Shown one piece after another: positions 15,926 to 23,400 of a DNA stretch of 64,000 bases. Position 1 is the stretch's first letter; every line of letters starts with the position of its first letter. The translations under genes and the position numbers were made by a program. The notes under the pieces are model-generated. The model had not been told where the DNA came from. It saw nothing but the letters and a program-made list of their open reading frames with translations, and did not search any database. This DNA is from GCA-2730975 sp937893275 (GTDB lineage: Bacteria > Verrucomicrobiota > Verrucomicrobiia > Opitutales > Seribacteraceae), in assembly GCA_963968595.1 (NCBI GenBank), contig CAXAHJ010000008.1, positions 1 to 64,000 of the forward strand, written 5' to 3'.

Positions 15926-17731
15926 ATGGATTTTTTACCCTTAATTCTCTCATTTCTCCTCGTTATTCTAGGAACACTGGTCTTTTTCTTCACTCGCTAC
16001 AAACGCTGTCCCTCCGACAAGATTCTAGTTGTCTATGGTAAAACGGGAGGGGGACGTTCCTCCAAGTGTATCCATGGCGGGGCTACTTTTGTCTGGCCCC
16101 TTATCCAGGCATCGGAATGGCTTGATCTAACGCCCATACCCATCGACATCAAGTTAGAGGGGGCACTCTCCAAGCAAAACATCCGGGTCAATACGCCATC
16201 TACCTTCACTGTTGGTATTTCAACTGAGAAAGGCGTTATGGAAAACGCCGCCGAGCGTTTGCTGGGGCAGAATCTTGCTCAAATTCAGGAGTTGGCGAGA
16301 GACATCATCTTCGGGCAAATGCGTGTGGTTATCGCCACAATGGATATTGAGTCCATCAACGCCGACAGAGATTTGCTTATCGATAAGATCACTAACGGCG
16401 TTGAGGTAGAACTGACCAAGGTCGGGCTTCGTCTCATAAACGTTAATGTTCAGGACATTACCGATGAGTCGGGCTACATCCAAGCTCTCGGTCGTGAGGC
16501 AGCTGCCCGAGCCGTTAACGAAGCCAAGGTAAGTGTTGCCGAGCGGGAGCGTGATGGTGAAATCGGAAGGGCGAACGCAGAGCGCGAGCAACGGGTACAG
16601 GTTTCAGGTGCCCAAGCCACTGCCGTGGAAGGTGAAAACCTTGCAAAGATCAAAGTTGCTCAATCCGACGCCCAACGAAGAGAACAGGAAGCTGAGGCCG
16701 AACGACTCGCCACCGCCGCCGAAAAGGTGAAGACGGCAAAGGCTCTAGAGGAAGCATATGCTTCCGAGCAAGCCGCCGAAAAGGCTCGGGCAGAACGTGA
16801 GCGAGCTTCCCAACACGCCGACATAATAGTACCCGCCGAGATCGAGAAGGCCAAGATCGAGACCCTCGCCGAGGCTGATGCCGAGAAGACGCGACGCCTC
16901 CGAAAGGGTGAGGCAGACGGTAATTTCTCCATAATGGAGGCCGAGGCTAGAGGTACGCTCGCCGCCCTCCAGAGCAAGGCCCAAGGTTTTTCCGATATCG
17001 TCGGGGCTGCAGGTGGAGCCGATGAGGCAACCCTACTGCTAATTACCGAACAACTCCCTCAGCTTGTGGAAGAGCAGGTCAAAGCCATTGCCAATCTCAA
17101 GATCGATTCTGTCACCGTCTGGGACTCCGGCAAAGGCGAAGGCGGCAAGAATGACACTGCCAATTTTGTCTCTGGTCTTGTTGGGGCTTTACCACCTCTT
17201 CACCAGCTTACCAAAAACGTAGGCATCGAATTGCCCGAATTTCTCGGTAAGCTTACGGAGAACCCATCGGAGGCAGCAAAACTTCTCGATTCGGCTAAGG
17301 AAAAAGCCCCGGAGAGCCAACCAAAGAAAGCTAGAGACTTTGCCGAGTTGCGTGGACCCGGTACTTCTCAGGAAAAATCGACCGGTAAGTCGTCTTCGAA
17401 GGCAAAGTCCAAGCAAAGTGATGGTGCGGCCATTGTCCGCTCATGGCTTTCCGAAAACCTAGAGGCTATTTCCGCTTTCGATGAAAACCGTGATAATCGT
17501 ATAGACGAAGCCGAACTTCAAACCGCTGTCGACTTGACCATGGAATGGGGTGAGTCCGCAAAGAATGATGATACGGGTTGGTATTACTTGGACGGTTCCG
17601 AGACCATCGGACCTGTCCTTTGGAACGAGGTTCAAGTCAACCTACGGGCAAGGCCGGATTCATTCGTCACACGCAAAGGCGCCAAGCACTGGCTTCCAGG
17701 TCAAGTAGTCGTTCTAGCAATGGGATCATAG
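15926..17731 (+). CDS. Flotillin (SPFH/band 7) with C-terminal EF-hand and GYF_2 domain
   Basis: The protein has 601 residues. It has an N-terminal membrane anchor (about 4-23), an SPFH domain (about 25-200, with GYIQALGREAAARAVNEAK at its end), and a long Ala/Glu/Arg coiled coil (about 200-345) typical of flotillins. A low-complexity linker (about 445-505) precedes an additional C-terminal module. One canonical EF-hand loop, DENRDNRIDEAE, lies at about 519-530 with Asp/Asn/Asp/Arg/Asp/Glu at positions 1, 3, 5, 7, 9 and 12. A GYF_2 (DUF4339)-like domain starts at GWYYLDGSETIGP (about 551) and runs to the end. Flotillins normally stop after the coiled coil and a short C-terminal region. AAAGG lies 9 bases before the start. 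It likely organises membrane microdomains with the NfeD-like protein upstream. Confidence 0.88.
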   Translation: MDFLPLILSFLLVILGTLVFFFTRYKRCPSDKILVVYGKTGGGRSSKCIHGGATFVWPLIQASEWLDLTPIPIDIKLEGALSKQNIRVNTPSTFTVGISTEKGVMENAAERLLGQNLAQIQELARDIIFGQMRVVIATMDIESINADRDLLIDKITNGVEVELTKVGLRLINVNVQDITDESGYIQALGREAAARAVNEAKVSVAERERDGEIGRANAEREQRVQVSGAQATAVEGENLAKIKVAQSDAQRREQEAEAERLATAAEKVKTAKALEEAYASEQAAEKARAERERASQHADIIVPAEIEKAKIETLAEADAEKTRRLRKGEADGNFSIMEAEARGTLAALQSKAQGFSDIVGAAGGADEATLLLITEQLPQLVEEQVKAIANLKIDSVTVWDSGKGEGGKNDTANFVSGLVGALPPLHQLTKNVGIELPEFLGKLTENPSEAAKLLDSAKEKAPESQPKKARDFAELRGPGTSQEKSTGKSSSKAKSKQSDGAAIVRSWLSENLEAISAFDENRDNRIDEAELQTAVDLTMEWGESAKNDDTGWYYLDGSETIGPVLWNEVQVNLRARPDSFVTRKGAKHWLPGQVVVLAMGS

Positions 17732-18008
17732 GACCTCTCTTCTCAGTATCTAACTTTGTTGGACTGGTAAAGTTAAGAGAATCTTCTGCCGAGGGCACTC
17801 TATCTGCCTTAATCTGAGAATCCTTTGATTGATAAGGTTCTCCAAGTATCGAAACGATGCTATTAGCTAGCGAAGCTTTTGGAAATGTAGGTTTGGGTTT
17901 CATGTGTTAATGTCTTCACTTCAAACATTAGCTACAGCTAACTTTAAAATCGGATTGCTTCCCCGATTCCTTTCCCCTAGTTGAATATATCTTGTTTCAA
18001 GGTCTTGA

Positions 18009-18101
18009 GGAGAGATGGCAGAGTGGTCGAATGCGCTGGTTTGCTAAACCGGTGAAGGGCTAATCGTCCTTCCACGGGTTCGAATCCCGTTCTCTCCGCC
18101 A
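18009..18101 (+). tRNA. tRNA-Ser (anticodon GCU)
   Basis: The gene is 93 bases including an encoded CCA. The acceptor stem GGAGAGA (18009-18015) pairs with TCTCTCC (18091-18097), with G as discriminator. The D-arm contains the usual GG. The anticodon stem-loop has GCT at 18043-18045. A long class II variable arm (GAAGGGCTAATCGTCCTTC) marks it as serine, and the T-arm is ACGGGTTCGAATCCCGT. It reads AGC and AGU codons. A minus-strand gene of unknown function ends 25 bp downstream. Confidence 0.98.
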
Positions 18102-18126
18102 TTTTAAGTGCTTGAGGCTTGTAACC

Positions 18127-18690
18127 CTAGGTTGGGGTGGGGTTGGCGATACGGACTCCTCCTTTTTTATCCATGGGCAGGACTTTACAGATTTTACAGC
18201 GTTCGGGACCGGTAATGAAACGTTTTGCATTACCTTCGGTGTCTGTTTTTCGCAAAAGGCCCGATCGGGAGGAAATCTCGATGCACTCGAGAAGGTCTTT
18301 GCCGTTGTATCCGTGTTCGTGGGACGAAGTGAGAAGACCATCGGGGTGGAGGAAGTTTACTATGCGACCGTACCTTAAGTGATCGACGTAAACCTTGCAA
18401 ATAACGTCACCGATACGGAACGAGCATTTTTTTTCGAACTTTGATTTGTCAAGGAGTTTGCACTGGTTTTCGGTTAGTCGGAATCGCTTATAATGAGCGA
18501 AGTCTCCACGTCGGATTGGTTCCAGGTTATGCGGGTTGAGCTGAATGAGTTCGAAGGACCGTTTGCGACCTTCTCTAATTAAGATTATCTCCCCAATTCG
18601 TACTCGACCGTTTGCGGGAGCGATTTCCTCTACGATTTCGCCTACCGAAAGGACATTTTTTTTCTTAAGGCGTTTAGTGAGTGAAACCAT
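18127..18690 (-). CDS. Unknown basic protein with duplicated beta module; candidate leaderless mRNA
   Basis: This 187-residue, lysine/arginine-rich protein matches no family I recognise. Two similar strands, GRVRIGEIILIREG (about 29-42) and CSFRIGDVICKVYV (about 90-103), suggest an internal repeat of a small beta module. The C-terminal part holds a single CxxC pair (ERCKICK). The frame is supported by a consensus promoter (TTGACT-17-TATAAT) directly at the start codon: the predicted transcription start falls at or within a base or two of the ATG at 18690, so the mRNA would be leaderless. It lies between tRNA-Ser and a divergent lipoprotein gene. A nucleic-acid-binding role is plausible from charge only. 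Confidence 0.65.
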   Translation of the reverse strand: MVSLTKRLKKKNVLSVGEIVEEIAPANGRVRIGEIILIREGRKRSFELIQLNPHNLEPIRRGDFAHYKRFRLTENQCKLLDKSKFEKKCSFRIGDVICKVYVDHLRYGRIVNFLHPDGLLTSSHEHGYNGKDLLECIEISSRSGLLRKTDTEGNAKRFITGPERCKICKVLPMDKKGGVRIANPTPT

Positions 18691-18695
18691 TATCC

Positions 18696-18724
18696 ATTAT
18701 ACACTTACATCACTGGAAAGTCAA
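18696..18724 (-). promoter_or_regulatory. Consensus sigma-70-type promoter for the unknown basic protein
   Basis: On the minus strand, TTGACT (18724-18719) is followed after exactly 17 bases by TATAAT (18701-18696). The ATG starts only 5 bases after the -10 element, so transcription should begin at about the start codon. Confidence 0.75.
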
Positions 18725-18797
18725 TCGGGGCAAACAGTAAAATGAGGCTCGCAATGGCTGTTTGGAGTTCTATTGTTGAGTACATATTTTTCCTCTA

Positions 18798-19259
18798 ATG
18801 AATCCCGCCTTAACGATACCTTTTTTTTGTCTCTTGGTTTGCAGTGTTTTGTTCGGATGTAACGGCAACCGGTTCTCTTCCGAAAATGAGGATCGGGAAT
18901 CCGGTCTTTTGAGGGATGGTCAAAGTTCTTCTAAATCCGAACCAGTTTTGAGAAAGGGGAATTTGGATTTTTTTGTTTTGGGCAGGAATGGATTGGAGAT
19001 CGAAACTTTGTTTGGAGTTCCCTATGAAAAGGTCTCCGAGGATGGCAACTTAGTGGTTTGGAGGTATCGTCGGGCCGTATTCGACGAAGCGACGAGCATT
19101 ACCTATGGTTGGAGCCGCCTAACCTTGAAGTTTGCCCGTGGCCTTTGTTCGAAGGTTTCCGTGGATTTGGAGCATCCTCCCATTCCTGTTGACGAGAATA
19201 CTGAGGTGAATCGCAGTTCGGGTTCTTCTGCGTTACCTCTTTTTCGCAAGTTTCAGTAG
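18798..19259 (+). CDS. Small lipoprotein of unknown function
   Basis: This 153-residue protein has a lipoprotein signal ending VLFGC (Cys about 21), then a Ser/Glu/Asp-rich linker to about residue 53. A compact domain follows with LEIETLFGVPYEKVSEDGN and LVVWRYRRAVFDEATSITYG. The pattern of a short helix, then GxPxxV, then W-x-Y strands resembles SmpA/BamE-like beta-beta-alpha lipoproteins, but the similarity is weak and I do not assign it. The gene is divergent from the leaderless-mRNA gene. Confidence 0.6.
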   Translation: MNPALTIPFFCLLVCSVLFGCNGNRFSSENEDRESGLLRDGQSSSKSEPVLRKGNLDFFVLGRNGLEIETLFGVPYEKVSEDGNLVVWRYRRAVFDEATSITYGWSRLTLKFARGLCSKVSVDLEHPPIPVDENTEVNRSSGSSALPLFRKFQ

Positions 19260-19349
19260 ATTCTTCCAAGATCTGCCTTTCTTGTCTGAATTATCACGTT
19301 TTACTTCGAGGCAAGTTTATTGCTTAGCAATGACATGCGTGTCTTTACC

Positions 19350-19379
19350 AAAGAAAACGCCAGGAGTAAAATCCTGGCG
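19350..19379 (-). terminator. Rho-independent terminator (minus-strand orientation)
   Basis: CGCCAGGA (19358-19365) pairs with TCCTGGCG (19372-19379) around a 6-base loop. Read on the minus strand the stem is followed by TTTTCTTT. It lies about 115 bases past the stop of the minus-strand lipoprotein gene ending at 19,493. On the plus strand the tail is only CTTTCT, so it may act weakly in both directions. Confidence 0.7.
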
Positions 19380-19492
19380 CTTTCTGGCTTAGAAAAACAA
19401 ACTAGACTGAAACAAACTGACTTTCGTCAATACTAGAGACTAGTGTTTTGTTCATCCGTTCAAAAAAAAATAGAAAATCTTAAGCGGCGCAT

Positions 19493-19936
19493 TTAGGGAA
19501 GGCGCAGAATCGCGATACCTTCGTTTTCCGAGGGTTCCTTTAGAGAGCGACCCTCATGATCCAGCACTCTAAGGGCCTTGCCGTTTGATGAAGTGATGGA
19601 GATGGATCCTTGCTTGGCAACCGGTAGACGTTCACCTTTACGCAAGTTTTGCCATTGTAATTCCACTCCTTGGGCATTCTGTACCAATATCCACACGTCT
19701 CCAAGAGCTTCAAGTGTAACAACACTCTTTTTATCGGAACTTTGGGTTGTTCCGGGCACCAGTGCTTGCGTGCTTGGTGACACCTGATTGCTTGTGGGTG
19801 AAAACAAGTTTGGATGAGGGGGCGGAGCGTTCGGGGGGGGGGGGGCAGGTCCACCGCAAGACGCAGAAAATAAAACCAACACACCAGTTAGATGTAGATT
19901 TACTTTCTGGAAAATATGATAGGATGATCGAGTCAT
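19493..19936 (-). CDS. Lipoprotein with RodZ C-terminal (DUF4115)-like domain
   Basis: With the start at 19936 the protein is 147 residues; ATG 19945 and 20002 are in-frame alternatives without ribosome sites. The signal ends LFSASC (Cys 27). It is followed at once by a Pro-rich stretch (GGPAPPPPNAPPPHP) encoded partly by 13 consecutive C residues, then a Ser/Thr/Gln linker. The C-terminal ~70 residues (LEALGDVWILVQNAQG, NLRKGERLPVAKQG, NGKALRVLDHEGRSL) have the beta-strand pattern of DUF4115, the extracytoplasmic domain of the cell-shape protein RodZ. No helix-turn-helix part is present. Function is inferred as envelope or cell-wall related, at low certainty. Confidence 0.6.
   Translation of the reverse strand: MTRSSYHIFQKVNLHLTGVLVLFSASCGGPAPPPPNAPPPHPNLFSPTSNQVSPSTQALVPGTTQSSDKKSVVTLEALGDVWILVQNAQGVELQWQNLRKGERLPVAKQGSISITSSNGKALRVLDHEGRSLKEPSENEGIAILRLP
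19833..19845. repeat. 13-base homopolymer (G on plus, C in the coding strand)
   Basis: Thirteen consecutive G bases on the plus strand encode part of the Pro run just after the lipobox cysteine of the lipoprotein gene. One-base slippage would shift the frame of everything after residue 32. Confidence 0.9.
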
Positions 19937-20043
19937 CACAAACATGGTCTGAAACTTTTGCTGTGTACGGCAACAATAATGGGCAATGGACACTCTCTGC
20001 ATAGAGAGGTTCTTCGCGGGCTCAACAACAAAATCATTAGTTT

Positions 20044-20082
20044 TTCCAGTTGGCGGGCTTTTGTAGAAAACCCCAACTGGAA
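20044..20082. other. Long stem-loop between two small minus-strand genes
   Basis: TTCCAGTTG (20044-20052) pairs with CAACTGGAA (20074-20082). Inside it GGG pairs with CCC and TTTT pairs with AAAA around a GTAG loop, giving 16 base pairs with three unpaired bases on the 5' side. No U-run follows on either strand, so it is not a classic terminator. It lies after the stop of the 84-residue gene and before the lipoprotein gene. Confidence 0.5.
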
Positions 20083-20143
20083 TCGGCTCTCAATCTTGGG
20101 TCGTATTTTATACAGCACGTAGCTGATTCAGCTGGGTTCCAAG

Positions 20144-20398
20144 TTATTGGTCGGATGCTTCCGGTACGGTAACTTTCTGCGGAATATTAGTCCAGTATTC
20201 CGACCATCGATTCCATTCTGAAAAATCTAAAACTTCGGGTATGGGTTGAAGTTCTCGACAGGAATAAGCGAACATTTCCAAGGCTTGTTCTGCAGAGGTG
20301 GCCATGAAATATTTTACCACTGGCATGATGTTTCCTGCAGTTTGGTATCGGACTCGATATTGAATGGGGTCGGGCTCTGTCTGGCGTTTTTTCTTCAT
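20144..20398 (-). CDS. Small hypothetical protein (84 residues)
   Basis: This compact, soluble-looking protein begins MKKKRQTEPDPIQYRVRYQT. It has a central MATSAEQALEMFAYS helix and an aromatic C-terminal part (FSEWNRWSEYWTNIPQK). No signal peptide or membrane segment is present. The pattern, a strand, a turn and then an xSAEQA helix, resembles small ssDNA-binding or DUF-type modules that place an aminoacyl helix after a YRVRY strand, but no family is assigned. A perfect TATAAT (20447-20442) lies about 45 bases upstream without a good -35. A terminator-like hairpin separates it from the long operon behind. Confidence 0.5.
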   Translation of the reverse strand: MKKKRQTEPDPIQYRVRYQTAGNIMPVVKYFMATSAEQALEMFAYSCRELQPIPEVLDFSEWNRWSEYWTNIPQKVTVPEASDQ

Positions 20399-20455
20399 GC
20401 CTTAAGTTTTCATTGTTAACTTAAAGCAAGATAAGCCGGCTATTATATGAAATGC

Positions 20456-20486
20456 AAATCGGAGGGAGTTAAATCCGATTTTTTTT
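20456..20486. terminator. Hairpin terminator at the 3' end of the MoxR operon
   Basis: AAATCGGA (20456-20463) and TCCGATTT (20474-20481) form an 8-bp stem around a 10-base loop, followed on the plus strand by five more T. On the minus strand, where the long operon ends 9 bases away, the tail is TTTGCATTTC. It is probably bidirectional. Confidence 0.6.
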
Positions 20487-20494
20487 CGCAGAGG

Positions 20495-23400
20495 TTAGCG
20501 AGGGGGAGAGGAGTTGAACCAAGAACGTATAAGATCGGCGTTAGGCAATAGATCAGAATTGGCGCTATCGGATTGCGGGAAGGCGGGATAAGCAAGAATT
20601 TGTCCGGTAGCTAGTCGACCGGTGGCGAATAACCCGTCGGGAGAGAAAGCACAGGCCTCGAAGGGTGCGGACAACTTGTCGGCAAGATTGGCTTCCAGTT
20701 TTCCCGTTTCGGCACGCCATAGTCTCAATGCACCGTCGGTAGTGGTTAGGATCCATGCATTGTCCGGTGATTGCGAACAACCCGGGGGCAGGGTGTCGCC
20801 GTCCATTTTTTGTCCGTGCTTGCGGAGAAAAGCTTCCAGTGTGGAAGGAAGGAAGGAAGGGGAGGCGTTATGCCGAGCAAGATCGAAGTAGTAATCCGGA
20901 GAACTGGTAAGAGAACCGTCTTTTTCAACGATTCTTATAGCTTCTGATTGTGGAATAGTTCGAATGGAGCAAAGGCCCTCTTGCGTAACAACAAGTATGC
21001 GATTTCCTTCGGGAGAATAATGTAAATCCGCTAATTCTCTTCCCGGAAGAGTAATCCTATTGTAGGTGAGTCCGGTGGAAGTTTCGCAAAAAAGAATGCG
21101 ACCGGATCGACAGGCTACCGATACACCTTGGCCATCGCGTGCGAAACGAGCGGTTACAACATTTTCAAGTTCTACCTGAAAGTGAAGAAGAAAGGCACCG
21201 TCCGCACTGCCCCAAAGGGCGGGAGGAGCACCTGGTCCGGATGTGAGAACGCGAGTTCCGTCGGGAGAAAAATCGATATTGTCGAATCGTGCGGAATGTC
21301 CTTCAAGGAAGACGGGTTTACTTTCAGCTTCGCGTGTTCGTATTACGGCTTTACCCGCTAGTTCGCACGATGCCATAAGATTCTTTTTTGGGGAGAAAGC
21401 GACTGTAGTTACGGAAGATTTGTGATCCGAGAAGGAGGCAATCTTTACGCCTTCTGCAAGGGATACGAGGTGTGTGGAGCCATCACTGCAACCTGCGAAG
21501 AAAAGCTTGCCGTCGGGGGATGCCGCCAATGCGGTTACCGCTGCTGGTAATTTTTGACCTACATTGCGTGGCGGTCTTCCCGCGAGATCGGAAAGATAGA
21601 GTTCACCCTTTGCGTTTCCGGTTAAGATGAGATCCGTTTTCGGTACACTGACTGCACACGCTCCGGGAAGCTTTTCGGGACTACCTAATAGAAACGAGCC
21701 TGCCGGAATCGGCATTAGACGAAGTGCGAGTTCCTGCACGAGGTGAGGCTTTTCAACCAGTACCTTTGTGGCATTCGCTTCCGGAGAGAGATCAGGGGCG
21801 AGGGCGACTCGAAAACCTCGGTCGTCTCTCTTGACTCCAGGATCGTTTGCTCCGCGATAAGCCGCCCGGCAACGGTTGAAGCCGACATTGAAAGAACCGC
21901 CGCGCAGGGAGCGCCAGCGTCCCTCGGTTATAAAGGGGTCCACTGCACCCGGTATTCGGCTCTTGAGCATGTTTTGTTTGTTTAACTCGACGTGATCGAG
22001 GCACCATTCCCAGAGGTTGCCGTGCATGTCGTGAAGACCGTACGCATTGGCATCTTTCTCTCCGCCGGCATGGGGAGCATTATTTGAATTTTCCGAAAAC
22101 CAAGCTATTTGGGCAAGGTGTTCGGAATAGGCGGTGTCGTCGTTAGGTATGGAAGTGATGGAAGATCCGGCAAAAGGACCGTTTGTCCCCGCCCGGCAGG
22201 CGTACTCCCACTCGGCTTCAGTCGGGAGGCGGTATACATAGCCGTTTGCAGGAGGAAACTTTTTGTTGAGAATTTTGCAGTATTCGGTGGCGTCGAACCA
22301 GGATGTCTTTTCGACGGGAAACTTTGGAGATTTCCGAGTGCTTGGGTTTTCTCCTACGAGTTTCTCGTATTGTTCTTGGGTGACTTCGAACTGTCCTAGC
22401 CAGAAATCCCTTGAAATCGTTGTGAAGCGTTGAGTTTCGTTGGGGAAACGGCCAAGTTCGCCGTGCAGGCTTTCGCTTCCATTTATTTTGCCCGAAGCGA
22501 GACGGGCGTGCCCATTCCACAGACCAAAGGTGGCATCCTTGCCAACGGTCAGAATCGTTTCGGAATCCTCTGCGAAGCCGGCACCGGCGAGACCCGATTC
22601 GGGGTGGGGCGCAAAGCTGAGGATTTCGCTACTCGAAAGAGCTTTTGCGTGAAAGGCGAGGCGCCCCCATAACCATCCCCTCATGGCCGGGTTCGTTTTT
22701 TGTAGAATCTGATTGGCGGTTTCAAGGTTGCGGGACTCGAGTGCCCGTCGAGCCAAACGCAGTTGGGCCAAGTATTTTTCAAGTTCGAGTAAATGTATGT
22801 TGCAGGCCAGTCTTCGGACGCGAGACATAGAGATTTCTACCATTCCAAAATTGGGGTTTTCCCCTTTGGCCATACCATCCCGAATGGCCGTAAGGTTTAG
22901 AGCTAGGTTTCCTGACGAGCCTGTTAGCCAAATACGTTCGGACGCCGTTTGTGTGGTTAATCCGTCTGTTTGAGGGAAGTATATGGAGCGAATTCTATCC
23001 ACGGGTGTCTTGAAGGTCCCTCGCTTTGTTTTCAGTTGGAGGTTTCCATCGACTAAAGCGCCAATTTCGGATGCGGTGGAATCTCCGTTGACCAAGGTTA
23101 CGCGAGTGGTTGCTTTCTCTTCCGGAGAGGGTTCTTCGACTGGAGTATAGTCGCCCTCCCAACCGGAAATTGAGGTTTCATTTAGACGAAGGAAGGAGCT
23201 GCCGCCTTGGTTGTAGAACGATACGGTGTTACCCATGGGAATGAATTCCTCATCTCCGTCTTTCCAGCTGGCCATTTTTCGGTCGTTTAGCCAAACGGCG
23301 AATTCCTTAGTCTTGCGATTTCCATAAATGCGAAAGTGGCCCGATTTCAAGCTCAGTAAATCTTTAATAACCGCCGAACCAATGGTCTCCCGAGTGAGCT

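Noticed and set aside
17667..17903. 78-codon minus-strand frame after the flotillin gene
   Set aside because: It overlaps the end of the flotillin gene by 65 bases and has no motif, signal or convincing ribosome site. A real small gene cannot be excluded, but support is too thin.
18009..18690. tRNA-Ser as an integration site of a small island
   Set aside because: No integrase, no repeat of the tRNA 3' end and no other mobile gene was seen nearby.
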